This document shows, piece by piece, positions 12,738 to 25,925 of a DNA stretch of 64,000 nucleotides. Source of the stretch: Engraulis encrasicolus (Eukaryota > Chordata > Actinopteri > Clupeiformes > Engraulidae). Under the pieces are notes generated by a model, which was given only the letters and a program-made list of their open reading frames with translations, did no database searches and had not been told where the DNA came from. Position numbers and translations under genes: made by a program. The DNA lies in the NCBI RefSeq assembly GCF_034702125.1, contig NC_085867.1:44681687-44745686 (forward strand). Reading direction: 5' to 3'. Each line of letters begins with the position of its first letter. The first letter of the stretch is position 1.

Positions 12738-14442
12738 CACTGATTCTTGAAAGTTTGGCAAAAACATGTCCCAGCAGTAAAATGCTAATTCTGTTGAAAA
12801 TCAACTAAATTTTCACGAACAAAATGAATCCAGGTAATGGCCAAGGGGTCTGTTACACAAATACACAGTTGTTTGAAATATTTAAGTGTAATTGTATTAC
12901 TTTTCATGGCTATAAACCTGTCCACACCCTGTAAAAACGCCTGTCCCAAGGACTGGCATCATCATTTCAATTGACTTAAAATACAAAAATCACTAACAGA
13001 ATTGAACAATATCACCATGGTGTGGAAGACCATATTAAAGTGGTTCTACAGATGTGCACATAGTGCATGTAAAACAATATTTACTATTATTCTCTGATTG
13101 CTCAAAATGTGTCCAGCATATTGGTCACCACCGTCAGATTTTTTCTAAAAGACAATAAAATCAGGTATGCACAAGGTCATTTTCATTACTGAGGACCCCT
13201 TTTCAAACCTTTAGGTCTACTGCATACTTCACCATCACTGAAGCTCCTGTAAGTTTACTATTTTGTCCTCAATTTGTTAATTTGTTTGGACACTGGTACT
13301 GTCCCAACCATAAACTGTCAACACCGTCGGATGTTTTAATAGTATTATATTACATTAATGTTAATTAATATATACTTTCTCAGAAAAGGTATGAAGCACC
13401 CAAGAAACAGAGCGAAAATGAAATGGCTAATGTGAACAAACAATGCATAATATGTAAAAGAGTGTTTTTTTGTCTCACACCGTCAGATGTCACCACCGTC
13501 AGATTTTGTTCCGCTCATCATCTTGTTCCATATTTTACTAAATTGTGCTGGCTAATGAAACATTACTAGGCATGTTAGTAATAATTGTGATCCAAAATGA
13601 TACTCTAGCCACCACTGAGGTGCATTTGGAGGTTTTTTTGTCAGAAAACCTGACGGTGGTGACATCTGATGGAGTTCACCAAAAAACACATGTTTTACAT
13701 GTTTTTGACATGTTTTAGGAATATGCATACAATAAGTAGTTATGTTGAATTGTTAAAGTAATTCACTTTAATACAGTAAACATATGTTTTTACTTCTAAT
13801 TCTGTCTGCCGCTGTAGACAAAACAAGAAAGAGCCCATTTTATGAAAAATGTTAAACATGGGGAGCTTGGGCAATACATTCACTGCACAGCCAAGACCTA
13901 CATCTATGATAATACACCTCTATATTTTGGATTTGAACAACTTAAAACCTGTTTTTGCCACATTTTCAAGAACCAGTGGCCTACTTCCTAGAGAATCTAA
14001 CTAATGAAGAAAAAACACATGTACAAACATACTGTGCACACACAAACATAAAGTGTTTATGCAAGATGCCATTGACTTGAGAGGGCTATTTATTTTGCTA
14101 AATGCAGGTACAAATTAGGCCACTTTCACCACTCTCAGATTACTGTCACCACCGTCAGTTCTCAAGTCACCACCGTAAGAAGGAGTTTTGGACATTTTAA
14201 ATGAATGTGCTTACAACATTTTCCTTAGGAGTTGTTGAATTATCAAAGTAATAGCCAATTTAAGCCTACAGGAATATTTGTGAAATTACAAAAAATAGTT
14301 TTTTCTATTTAGGCGTTAAGTAAGCATCGTATGACGGTACATATTTTAAAATTAGAACACATGAAACAGTATTAAAATAGAACAAAAGTGAATTTTCAAC
14401 ATTTAAAGGCATATGTGTGAACCAGAAAATACACATAATCAC
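12738..14442. mobile_element. DNA element B, second copy of the motif-array element
   Basis: Closely matches 6,889-8,580 in direct orientation, including the CACCACCGTCAG arrays (about 13,124; 13,479; 13,492; 13,650; 14,126; 14,146; 14,168) and the start ACTGATTCTTG. The copy is cut at a TTAA (14,443-14,446) by the THAP-transposase element. Copy A continues past the same TTAA at about 8,583 and so represents the unoccupied site. Confidence 0.7.
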
Positions 14443-14470
14443 TTAAAGGGGAATTCCACCGGTGGAGACA
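14443..14470 (+). mobile_element. left end of a TTAA-inserted (Kolobok-type) element
   Basis: TTAA at 14,443-14,446 is followed by AGGGGAATTCCACC, exactly where element B is interrupted relative to copy A. TTAA target choice together with a THAP transposase downstream fits Kolobok. I could not find the complementary right end (GGTGGAATTCCCCT) in the window, so the element is probably 3'-truncated. Confidence 0.5.
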
Positions 14471-16988
14471 TGAATATGTTACTGAAAGTGGGTCATATAT
14501 GTAGTAGAATAGTAGAATACATTTCTAATTTGGTGCCTTCTTGGCCGAGAAAAGGTAGAAAGTGACTTTTTAGTGCTTGTGGAGTTGTGACAACAATCCC
14601 CATAATGCATTGTAATGCTCAAGTTCCACAGGCCACACCCAGGCCGCACCCACGACAGCGTATTGGCTGCTTGCTCGCTCCACCGTCTAGCTACCTGGAA
14701 ATCATTTCACGCAATCTCTAGTGGAGAGGTGGTTATTTTAGTCATTAGTGAATTACAAGAGTCCTATCAAAATCTCTGAGATTACTTCTTGTTTGTGTTT
14801 CGTCGTTTGTGTTTCGAAATGGTGTGCAATTGCATTGTACCGGGATGTTCAGCCATCACAAGGAAAAAACACGGAGTAAGTTTTCATAGAATACCCAAAC
14901 AGTTGGACTTGTGCAAGAAGTGGCTACGGGCTATCAATAACCCGAAGTTCCGAGAGGACACGGGCATTGAATCACTAAAAAGTCGGATGGTGTGCAGTCT
15001 ACATTTCAGGACGGCAGATTTCGAGCCCAACCCCTTAGGAATGAAGAGACCCGCACTTGTGAACACCGCAATTCCGTCGATAATGCCAGCTGGTGTCGAC
15101 GACGAACAGCCAGGAACGTCTAGGACTGCTAGCAGTGCTAAACGCATTTGCTTGGAGGTAATAACCACTGACTTATAATACATATTGGTAATAAATAAGG
15201 TTCTCTTCCTGACTCGGCTCAAGTGGCGACTGAACACACACTGATGTCGTCTGCTGTAAAGCGGCACATCTATTATGATTGGCTGTTTACAAAGTAAATA
15301 TCTAGTATGTTTTGTTCGCTTGTTGTTCTAATGTGTTTGCCTCGCTAACTCCACTCGTCAGCAAATTTAGCAAAGTGACACTTTGCTATGCATTGTAGAT
15401 CTAAATAAATTCGCTATTAGCGATGTCAATCAACCATGTTTTACTGTGTTAGTCTGACGGTATTCGTAAATGTGTGTAACGTTATTCAACATATGACATT
15501 TCAGACTATCACAACGTCAACGTCTGCTGCTGCGTTGTCCTCATCATCAGAAGAGGATGAATCACAGGCAGCCCCAGCACCAATGCTCTCAACACCAGTC
15601 AGGATTCCTCCCTTTGTCCAAGCACAGTTTGTAAGTAGTCTACACAATATCTCCAATCATGGCTACAGTGGAAGCTAAATGCAAATAAACACAGTTTGCC
15701 CACCTCTGAAATGTCAGAAAGACTTCATCCACCTCTTGATAGAGTTTATCCACCGCTCATTCAATGCACTTCCTCTTAGTATGTGCACTTTTGGAACTAT
15801 CTAGTAGACATAGGGCCTACCATTAGTACCATTAGTAGTAATTGTCATATACGTTCTGAATGTCTTATGTAAATAAAACAAATACCAATAGTGCTTTTCC
15901 TTACCGCAGTTTAGCCTACCCACCTCTTATTTCACCACTACACATATCTCCACCTATCTCAGTATATCTAAGACTACTGTCTGATTTAAATTAGTGGAAT
16001 ATAATTTTAAAAGAAACCCTTTGTTTGTTTGTTTTATAGTCACCATGCCCAAGTACACCTGGCCTTGATACCAGTGCAAGCACCCTTGAAGTTGGTGAAA
16101 CGGATGAAAGCTATCAGTCAACCCTCACCCCCACGACATCGTCATCGTGGTCAACATCAGAAGATGAAGGTGTAAAGGAAGACTGGAGTGGCAAGAAGAT
16201 CAATTAATTCAAAGACCATCTATGATATTGGGGCACAGAGGAGTGTGAAATGGACGTGTCTTAGAGGCCATTCTGGTACTTGAACATCTTCACCAGACAT
16301 AAGAGGAATGCCTGAGGTAAATCTACTTTCAGCTGCAGCTGTTCTGTTCAGGGGCGGCACATACACAGAACTCTCAGACTGGTGCAAGACCATGGGTGTC
16401 CAAATGATGGGACAGACTGCATTTTACAACATCCAGAAGGCGTACTTGTATCCTGCTATTGAGCATGTGTACACGGAGCAAAGACATGCCCTCTTGGCAA
16501 GAGTATGTTTGGAACAAATGGAAGGAAAGAGGCCTCACTTGTGTGGCGATGGCAGATATGACTCACCAGGCTTCAACGCAAAATACTGCCACTACACTTT
16601 CATGCTGGACAGTACAAAGGAAATGCTCCACACCGAACTGGTCCAGGTAAGACGCATGTGAATGGCTGCAGAATGACAATTACTCATGTTGTGATATCAA
16701 ACTTATGATAGAATTAATCTTGCTATGTTGACATTTTCATTACTTATCACATGCAAAATCTTTAGTGTACAGAGGCCACAAGCTCTGGCGCTATGGAGCC
16801 ACTGGGGTTTAGAAGGGGAATGAACGATCTCCTGGACACAGGCGTTGATGTGGAGGTGATGGCAACGGACCGCTCCACGTCAATACAGAAGATAATGAGG
16901 GAAGACTTTCCTCATGTCCAGCAAGAATTTGACATCTGGCACACAGCGAAAGGTATGTTTTTTGCCATCCTTGTAAACGCACACATGC

Positions 16989-17184
16989 CAGGGCTTTTTC
17001 TGAACGGGGAAATAGGGGCGCTCCACCCTCATACCTCCGCGGGTGCACCCTCATACTTTTATTTATATATATATATTTGAGCGCCTTTAGTAAATTTCTC
17101 ATTCACGGGGGGAACACCCCCCTTCACGCCCCCCCAACCTGCCATGATGCTCCCTCATGCCCAAAAATCCTAGAAAAAGCCCTG
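16989..17184. mobile_element. short hAT-like MITE in THAP pseudogene
   Basis: Ends are CAGGGCTTTTTC and GAAAAAGCCCTG, a near-perfect terminal inverted repeat starting CAGGG. CATGC flanks both sides. It lies in the gap after the FDIWHTAK exon. At 196 bp it cannot encode a transposase. Confidence 0.6.
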
Positions 17185-18210
17185 CATGCTATTATCCACA
17201 TTCAGGACCTACGGAGACATACCAGGCCCCATTGACACCACATGGTGCCGCTCTGCACCCCTTCACAGATCTGTGCAGCCTTGCTCAACTCAGAATTGTA
17301 GAGGAGTGAGAACAACAGACAAAGCAATACACTGGCTGAGGGCACGTCTGCACGGCAATGCTTCAGGCTCTATGAGGGTGTGGAGAGTGAGAAAGTAAAA
17401 GACAATGCAGAGCCACTGTGAACCTGTCATCTACTTGTAAAATTAATCATCTCACTGCCATTTCAAAAAAAAAAAAAACATTGACAAGCCACACCCTGTG
17501 CAATAGTCAACCATGTGGCTAAAATAAGCAATAGGTAAATAAATCTAAAGTATGAAGGCTCAGACAGGGTGTATGGGGGAAATATGTAAATTGTTTGTGT
17601 TTCACCAAAATTATGCTGCATTTTTTACCACAGGTTTCCGGAAGAAGTTGCTGATGAAGGGGAAGAAAAAGGGGAACGAAATCCTACTTTCCTGGAACTG
17701 GTCAGTGTATGTCTGCAACCTTCAGGCCTGATAGAGTTCGGCCGTGGTGCCTAAATTCAGGCTTCAGCTCGGCCATGTATGTTGTCTAAGTGGGAAAAAA
17801 ACGTAAACTGTGCCTTATCTAGTCAACACATCAACCTACCTAAACTTCTGATTGACATGTCTGCCTGCAACTACACATAGTCTGTAAGTCTTTTACCTTT
17901 GCATGTTTGCACCTGACTGAAAAGGTTTTGCATGCACTTTGGGTAGCACTTCACACTTTTATGCAATAAACATGTATTGTTGCATCGGCTGCATGGTGTG
18001 CGAGTTCCACTCCTTTGACTGTTGTCAAGAAAGGCAAATATCTATGGTGTCTTTGAAAGTGTTTGATGATTTCAGCCACAGGTAATTTCACTTCCCATCA
18101 GCCCAGAATCTTCCTGAACTTCCATTGATTTACAAAGAGCAAAATTACAAATGTTTATGTCTTTCACAGGTCTGTCGTAAACCACATGTGGTTTTCCTGT
18201 GGCACCAGTA

Positions 18211-18896
18211 AAGGGCGGGTTATGCTTCCTACTTGTGCCACAGAGTGAGCTTGTCGCAGCCATGATGCAGTTAATTTTGGTTTATGCCCTGTTTTGAAGC
18301 ACGGTCTGCGCGATGTCATTCCACGCTGAAACTGCCTTCAATACAAAGAGTAAACTAGACGTGTCGGTTGTTTTTTAGCATCACAGACTCGACGAGAATG
18401 AAAATGAAACATTAAATCTTTATATCACGTGCATGTTTGATCGCACTGGCAGCCACAGTGGTAGTTTGGAACAAAGAAGTGGCTCATTTGTCGAGGACGA
18501 AGCGGAATGTTTCCTCGACCTCGGAACCACTGTTCAATAGTCCAAATAACTTCAGCGTCGTAACTTGCAAGCGCATGTGTTGTCTTTGGTTCGTGTAAAT
18601 AAATCAAACAACAAAGCACGGGCAACTTATTTAATGAAGAGCTCACAGTCCGTAGACCGACGAAGGTTAGAACAAGGAAGTAGCGCTTGTTCTCGACTCG
18701 AGGACAGAGTAGGCTGGTCGAGAGGACCAATCAGAGACCTATTTTCGCCCTTTCACGCCGTCGCTCCCTGCGTCGAGACACAATTTTGGGGAGGTGCCCC
18801 AGAGTACCTGCGTGATGGGGGGGCTTCACTACGTTAACTGCGCGGCTCACTGCATTACGACGCAGGGACGCTGGACTGGAGGCATAAACCACCCTT
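18211..18896. mobile_element. TIR element of about 690 bp, AAGGGNGG family
   Basis: The left end AAGGGCGGGTTATGCTTCC is mirrored by GGAGGCATAAACCACCCTT at the right. It has no coding capacity and lies in the expanded gap between exons of the THAP pseudogene. Confidence 0.6.
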
Positions 18897-19091
18897 CAGG
18901 GGGACATTGAGGTAAGTAATGAAAAGCTGCCATACAGTAGTCCAAAAGTTTGGAGTCACCTTTTACTTCAAGTAAAAATGCCCAGTCAGCCATGTCAATC
19001 TTTACTGAATGTTAGTCCTCCAATAACTCACTACTCAAAAACCTTTGTCCTGTACTGCACATTTTCTATTTGATTTTTTGGAAGTAATAGT

Positions 19092-19718
19092 TAGTGTTGC
19101 ACCAATACCATTTTTTGGCCTCGATACCAGACTGTGCAGTATCGGCCGATACCATACCGATACTACTCTGTTTGGAATGTATATGAAGAGTTCAGATGTA
19201 AACCCCCCTAAGTGCCTTTTCAGAAAATAATCTTAATTATTTTTTATTTAATACAAAGCTATAAAAAATGCATATTTTTAAATTTGATTTATGTAATATT
19301 TATATGCATTATCAAGTGCATGAATGTAAACCAAACCAACAACGGGGTTCTCTAAAAATATAGAAGTGCAGGTCCTCAGAAATGGAGTTAGGGGGTTTTG
19401 CATCTGAACTCTTCATATATAGTATATGAAGAGGTGCATAGGCTACTACTTGGATGTAATATCATTGCTATCATGGCTTTGTCAGGTTGCGGCCTACCTT
19501 TGTGAAATGGGAAAAAGAGTAATACTGTACAAAGTGAATTCAGCAGAACTTTTTAAATACCTCTGATATACAATAACTACGTTCAAGGCTGCGTTCAAGT
19601 GTCATGCGAGCATCTGTAAATGGTATCGGTGCCCTATTTGTTGGTACTCGCCGATACCGATACCACCATTTTAGTGCAGTATTAGGGTCCTGGCGATACT
19701 GGTATTGGTGCAACACTG
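19092..19718. mobile_element. hAT-like MITE with TAGTGTTGCACC ends
   Basis: Terminal repeats read TAGTGTTGCACCAATACC and GGTATTGGTGCAACACTG. The flanks GTAATAGT and GAAATAGT form an 8-bp target duplication with one mismatch, as expected for hAT. A second MITE is nested inside at about 19,178-19,422 (TIR words 'tatatgaagagttcagatg' and their complement). Confidence 0.7.
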
Positions 19719-20027
19719 GAAATAGTATTATTGAGAATCTTTTCTTTCCCAAAGGCACTACAAAACAGGTGGAAGTGCATTCCCCACCATGTGGTCAATG
19801 AGCACCAATGGACTGGCACGGATGGAAAGCGGTATCACTGTGGCCATGCTCCTCTAACAGCCGCGGAGAAGAAGAAGAGCATGTGGCTGAAGAAGGGGTC
19901 GGTGGCATATCAGGACCTGACGTCGCTAGTCTTGGATAAAAGGCTTCTGAAAGATCTTCAGAAGATGGCGCTCTTCAAACATACTGGTAAGAACTGACAC
20001 CCTTTTCTACCCACATGTTTTGAACAT

Positions 20028-20300
20028 ATGTGAAAGACCATTGGGAAAATCTAACTCAGCACACAAGTGCACACTGCACACAATGGAATTGCATTCACGC
20101 CTCACCCGTGCAAGGGGGCAGCCCTCAATGGTTCCCCTAGGGAGTAGTGCGGCGGGACGGTACCATGCTCAGAGTACCTCAGTCGTGAAGGAGGATGGGG
20201 TAGAACACTCACCACCACCCACCAACCTGGCGGGTTGGGAGTCGAACTGGCAACCTTTGGGCTGCAAATCTGACGCCCTAACCGCTTACCTATGACTGGC
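20028..20300 (-). repeat. tRNA-derived SINE
   Basis: On the minus strand it starts with a tRNA-like head ('gtaagcggttagggcg', then B box 'gccagttcgactccc'). A CA/GC-rich body and a tail ending at about 20,030 follow. A truncated relative lies at 3,163-3,270. It is too diverged from tRNA folding, and lies between pseudogene exons, so it is not a tRNA gene. Confidence 0.65.
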
Positions 20301-20949
20301 CTTCCCTAGCCTATTGAACATGTTTTAATTAGTACTCCTGTATTCTCCTTTTCACACAGGGCCACTGGAGATCTTTCACAGTGCTCTCCTGAAGTATCTC
20401 CCAAAACGCCAGGCCTTCTCCTATGAGGGAATGAGAGCGAGGGCCTACCTGGCCATCCTTGACCATAATGAGAACATTGTGGAACGAGAGCAAGCTACCA
20501 CGGCAACAGGTGTTTTCATGTACTCTAAATACTAAAATAACCAAAATGAGCATGTTCATAGCTAACTAAAAATGCATATTTTGCTCAGAAGTTATTTTTA
20601 TTCCTGTGGGGAGACATCTACTAGTCAAATCTTCATTCAGATATCTGTGTAATCATTATAATCTTTGTAATTTATAGGAGAACCACGTGTCAAGCAGGTC
20701 TTCTGCAAGAAGTCCAAGCAATGGATTGTGAAGAGAATTTATAAGCCACACACCACCAAGTTCATCAAGACACTACTTGAGAAGGTGATAGAAAGAAGAC
20801 TGAACCGAAACACAACATTGAAGGTCTCAACCGCCCCACTCACCAAACTGCAACCTCCTTTGCCACCTAACATCGCCCCTGTCCCAAAGCCGGCAAAGGA
20901 AGCTGCAAAATCATCATTCCAGACCCGCTTCTGAGACGTCAGCTGTACC

Positions 20950-21890
20950 ATGACCCATTCCTCACCAATATTTTGTAATATTAACATGTGTTATGTCCCA
21001 GATGCCTTATATGGAGGTCTTTTGACCTCATCATCCATTGTGAAATTTGCAGATGACACAGTGGTGGTAGGACTCATCTCCAACAACGATGAAACAGCCT
21101 ACCTAAATGAGGTTGAGATGTTGTCATCCTGGTGTGCAGAGAACAGTTTAGAGCTCAACGCCACCAAAACCAAAGAACTTGGTGGTGGACTACAGAAGAG
21201 GGAAAGATCAGAACTATGCTCAACTGGAAATCTTTGGTACCCCTGTGGAAAGAGTGAGCAGTTTCAAGTATCTAGGCGTCAACATTTCTGAAGATCTGTC
21301 TTGGTCACCTCACATCACCACCGTAGTGAAAAAGGCCAGGCAGCGTCTGTACCACCTCAGGAGGCTAAGGAAGTTCAGAATTCCATCAGACATGCAGAAG
21401 TCCTTCTATTCTGCCACAATTGAGTCAGTAATTACAGGAAGCATTACAACGTGGTATGGCAACTGCACAGCTCAGGATAAGATAGCCCTGCACAGAGTAG
21501 TGCATGCTGCAGAAAAAAATCACTGGCGCCATCCTTCCAGGGCTGCAAGATATATATGCAAGAAGGGCAAAGACACGAGCACAAAGGATTATGAAAGACA
21601 CATTCCATCCTAGTCACTCCATGTTCGAAAGGCTGCCCTCAGGGAAACGACTACGTTCCATAAGATGTAGAACAGAGAGACTGCGTAAGAGTTTTTTTCC
21701 TCAAGCCATCCGCTTTTTGAATTAAGACAATAACTATTTTTAATTATTTTTTATTATATTTTATTATTTTTATTTTTTTACCATCCAACACAGCACAGAG
21801 CAGTTGCAATCCCCATTTCACTGCCAATTGTGCTTGCACAAGGAAGCATGTGACAAATAAAAATCTTGACTCTTGAATCTTGAATTTGCA
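20950..21890 (+). mobile_element. L2/CR1-type LINE, 3' end of reverse transcriptase, frameshifted
   Basis: Translation gives the C-terminal part of a non-LTR reverse transcriptase: FADDT motif near 21,050, 'LNATKTKE', 'SFKYLGV' and a thumb/C-terminal block ending 'FPQAIRFLN' at about 21,722. Reading requires two frame changes, one near 21,177 and one in an A7 run near 21,512, so this copy is dead. The 3' tail ends in TTGAATC-type short repeats (about 21,873-21,890), as in fish L2/Maui-like elements. The 5' part is missing. Confidence 0.8.
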
Positions 21891-22141
21891 CTGCCTCACT
21901 TGTTTGCACTGCCATCAAGCACCTTAATTACTGTGTACTCAATCACAGGGTCAATACCTATTTTGTCTAGTGTGGATAATGTTTGTGTTTTGATGCTCAT
22001 GACCATTCTTATTTTGTGAATTAAAACAACAAAATGTCACCCCTTCTCTCCTGTCAGCCTTCAACAAAGTTTAGAATAATCATAAACTTGGTAGGAGGTA
22101 ACTGATTTGCAACAAACTTACAATGCAATGCATACTTGTAA

Positions 22142-22383
22142 TTAGGGTTGTCACCCGTCCCTTGACATACAGAATCCTCCCTTATTTGGAAGTTATCCTG
22201 TACTGAACTGATGCAGGACATTTTTTCCTTATTTTCTTTCATGAATAGGCCTACCTAAGGCTGCAATGGGCCACAATGTGGTTAAAATGTAAAACTCTGA
22301 AAAATACATTTTTTTGCTGGGAGAGGACCCTCGCAACAATGATGTGTCCCTTATTTTCATTTCTGAACGGTGGCAACCCCTAA
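22142..22383. mobile_element. hAT-like MITE, TAGGGTTG ends
   Basis: Ends TTAGGGTTGTCACC and GGTGGCAACCCCTAA are inverted repeats around a 240-bp noncoding core. Confidence 0.55.
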
Positions 22384-22433
22384 TGCCTCATCATATGTAG
22401 TAAAATTGTAATTTGATAGGCAAGATCACAATT

Positions 22434-22610
22434 CCGTTGTCTGTCATCTGAGAGGTGTAGTTTTTTGGTGTTGGGTATAGGCATACTGTAGGTTTGAACA
22501 TTTTTTGAAGTGGGTATACTGTATTGTGCTATTCTAAATACTGGATCAATCAATATGTGCAAATACTACAATTTTCTGCGTTTTACAGACTACACCACTG
22601 CTAGGTAGTT
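22434..22610. mobile_element. MITE related to the one in cystatin intron 1
   Basis: Shares 'gtagactacaccactg'-type end words and 'gtgggtatactgta' and 'ggatcaatcaat' internal words with the 222-bp element at 29,515-29,736. The left end is eroded. Confidence 0.55.
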
Positions 22611-22794
22611 CCAGTTTTTAAATGTTTTGCGTTCAATAACTTGAATACACTTGGAGCAACACTACTAAGAAAGAACAACAAAAAGGTACATTTTAGCCAT
22701 TTAATTCAGTAGCTGTACAAACAATACTGTTGCATGAAAAACAAATAAGGTACATTTTCACAATTGAATTAAATAACTACAAACAATATGACTT

Positions 22795-23165
22795 ACATGA
22801 ATATAAAAACAAACAAGGTACTTACCATTTCATTCAATAACTGTGCAACTGCTGAATATAATAAAAACAAACAAGGTACATTTTCTGTCTAACTGTTGCA
22901 TGAATGTAAAAGCAAACAAGGTACATTTTAACCACTTAATTAAATAACTATACAAACAAAACTGTTGCATGAATATAAAAACAAATAAGGTACTTACCAT
23001 TTCATTCAATAACTGTGCAAACAACTGCTGAATATAATAAAAACAAACAAGGTACATTTTCTGTCTAACTGTTGCATGAATGTAAAAGCAAACAAGGTAC
23101 ATTTTAACCACTTAATTAAATAACTATACAAACAAAACTGTTGCATGAATATAAAAACAAAGTAG
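22795..23165. repeat. minisatellite, about 180-bp unit, two units
   Basis: A unit built of 'aaacaaggtac', 'aactgttgcatgaat' and 'aataactgtgca' sub-blocks is repeated about twice (near 22,805 and 22,985). Looser copies extend back to about 22,680. Confidence 0.7.
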
Positions 23166-23390
23166 GCCTACAGCTCTTCCTGAGCGTCCTCCGCCTCTTG
23201 GTACCCGCAGTACTGGCCGTCGGGAGCAGGGTACCTCTGTCGGATCGCCTGCACGACACAAGCCGGTAACACCAGACGAAGCCCTCTGCCCAATCTCTCT
23301 CCTTGTAAAATCCATTCCAGAAAATGCCGGTAGGCTGTCAGACGAAATTGTCTAGACAAAACGTGGATCACAAAGTGAGCCATTCCCCAC
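23164..23390 (-). pseudogene. fragment resembling P2X7 ballast (zinc-binding) domain
   Basis: The minus-strand frame ending at 23,168 encodes about 71 residues with the pattern YRHFLEWI, LGRGLRLVLPACVV, IRQRYP and DGQYCGY. This resembles the cytoplasmic ballast module of P2X7 receptors and a family of fish proteins that carry the module alone. No receptor body, start context or upstream exon is visible. The frame is bounded on the left by the minisatellite and on the right by left-arm sequence at 23,388. It may be a piece carried by the neighbouring transposon block. The family call is from memory of the motif. Confidence 0.5.
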
Positions 23391-25813
23391 AGGATATTCT
23401 TTATTTGTCACATGTTGTATAGATCCATTCAGAGAGAAGGCCCAAGACAGCTGGATTAATAAGAAGCTTCTACTAGGTGGTGGGCCCAGTCTCATATCTT
23501 GTCAGTTCGTTGGTGTTAACGAGTGGCAACTTTATTTTTGCTTATATAACCCCCTGACAACCCATTAATCAATATTTTGGCTGTTGCCATCCTCAAAACT
23601 TGCACATTGATTTATAAAAATGACAACAAAAACTAGCCGACTGAGTGACGTCACATCAATGCAAAGTCAACAAGGCAGAATACAGCTAGCGCGTGCATGC
23701 TACCCGGAACCGTCAGATTTCATGGCAAAAAGTTACAAGTTGGGGGGTAAGTGGGCTCACTTGTTGTGTACATGCAAAAAAAATATTTTTCTCAAACTTT
23801 TAGAAGTGCTCTTTTTCGCTGTTAGTGTTCGACTGTCTGACCATCATTGGGCAACGAGAGATAAATGTCAAAAAGAGGACAGGTCTGTTCCCTCAAAGCA
23901 ATAGAGCAATGAGGTGACGGGGGTAGATCAATTCGCCAAAAAACTACGTGTCAGTAAAGAAATGCAAGCTGTGTTATTTTTTTCCAGTAACAGGAAAATG
24001 GTCAGGAATGAAATACCTACGTTGTTTCAATGATTAGGTGAATTATCTGCCTATGAAAAAAGGCCGATATGCGGATAAATATTCCCTTTTCAACTTTGAG
24101 GGGCGGAGACTTCCCATTGACTGTGCATTACAGTCGGTCCCCCTACAATGCACACCCTTTACCGAGGTAATGCCACGTCATCCACCTCGGTACGTACCGG
24201 GCCTAGCTGCAGTGTACCCAAACAACCGCCGGGTGGCACTTGGGAGCGCTTGGAATGTTTTAGACGATGCTGACGGCATATTAATATATGCTCATATTCA
24301 CCAGCACGCACCGATTCAGCGGATAACAACATGCCTATAAATTGTGTGAGAACACCTCCAGGAAGTAGGAAGAGTCATAAAAAGAATAGCCTAAATAATG
24401 TAATGAATTTTCTTTTTTTTTTTAAAATGATGATCGGATGAATTGCATTAATGTGCAAGCTCTGACAAAATGTAAATTGAGTGTAGCCAGAAGCCATACC
24501 GATTATCGCATCGCAAGATTTGAAACGTCTAATATTGCAACTTCAGACTTGTTGTCTGGATGTGGATACTTTTTCGTTTGGTAAAAATTACTGAGAGTGC
24601 AATACACCTCACCGCAGTAACCTAACAGCGCTTCGTTTGAGCGTGTAAGCGTTGGCTATTTATCTCACATCGCCAACAGCTGGGGCGATAACCTAACCTA
24701 CACTTCCCTAATGAATTTAATGTTGTCACATTGGCAAAAATTAGCAAGCGACTGATATTGCTGTTTTCGTGCTCAAATTAAGTGTAACCAACTGTCGGGT
24801 TATGTGTCGCAGGTGAGAAAGTGCGCATTTTTCCAGCGACACCTCTCCTTGTTACCAAATACCCTGGAGAGTACTGTACACCACAAATACGCCAAGACAC
24901 AAATATTGAGTTTTAAAATAATATTTATTAACTAACAGAAATCTAAAAGAGTCCCGGGGCACCCCAAATCTATACAAGTCCGAAATTCCAAATTTCCTTG
25001 GAGATCCCCCCCACAGTCATCCGTTCCGAAGGAGGCGGAGGAGCGGTGGCCAGGTTTCCATCCATTGCGAGGCTGGGGAGACAGGAAGAGCTTGGTGACA
25101 GTAGGCTTGATTCCATAGGCAGTCCAAATGACACTCACTTCCATAATTAAGTAGGCTACGCAGGTAATCGCTGCACTTATTCCACGTGATTTACAACACT
25201 GCACTCGCTAGTCTAGGTTAAACGTTAGGGGTGAAGTTGCTCAGCACTCGCACACGGCACGGCTCACTGCAATGTGTGCTGCGATTCAAGGCCAGCGGTG
25301 TTAAAAGTGAGTCCAAGTACAACTGGGTTTGGAGAGAGAGAGAGAGAGAGGGGGGGGAAATATATGCTGGGAAATATAGGCCTATGCAATGTCATCTCAT
25401 AATCATGGAGTTCCTCATGCGATTTCATCTGGGTCAGTCAGAAATGCATGCACCTTGCGCACCGGGAAGTGTGTTTTTTCAAACAAGAAAACTGGTTCAT
25501 CATATGCATGGCTTAAACTGACTTTAATGTTTGCCAACGTGCTATAGTTTTCCTCTCATAATAGCACCTGGCGACTGTGACCACAGTTAGATGACCTCGC
25601 GCGCGTAAACCCATTAAAATATAGCCTAGCCTTCTGTGGCTATTCAGAGCAATATGAACCAATCAGGTCGGCGTTGCTATTAAGCAAAATACATCCCTGA
25701 TGTCTACTTAACTAAAATAAGATGCATTTGTTTAATATTTGGAGACATCGCCTTGCTCTTTCTGCGGGGAATTAAGCGCCTCTCTCCCTCGCTCTCTCTC
25801 TCTCCCTCTCTCG

Positions 25814-25925
<112 letters not shown>

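Larger units (their letters stand above)
14819..20934 (+). pseudogene. THAP-domain transposase (Kolobok-like), split by introns, broken
   Basis: Reconstructed exons are 14,819-15,157, 15,505-15,630, 16,040-16,646 (damaged), 16,766-16,952, 17,634-about 17,705, about 19,757-19,986, 20,360-20,509 and 20,678-20,934. Most have GT-AG borders with compatible phases. Exon 1 encodes a THAP zinc finger of about 88 residues: ligands C5, C10, C59, H62; conserved P26 and W35; C-terminal TAIPSI box. Later exons carry the transposase core, with DGRYDSPG, an ATDR motif and FDIWHTAK (a D-x2-H signature), then RHTG/LDHN-type blocks. Lesions are an in-frame TAA at 16,205-16,207, a frameshift before 16,308, a missing middle section and two MITE insertions between exons. 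THAP plus this core is known in Kolobok transposases. The assignment rests on motif memory, not a search. A domesticated relative is the alternative. Confidence 0.65.
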
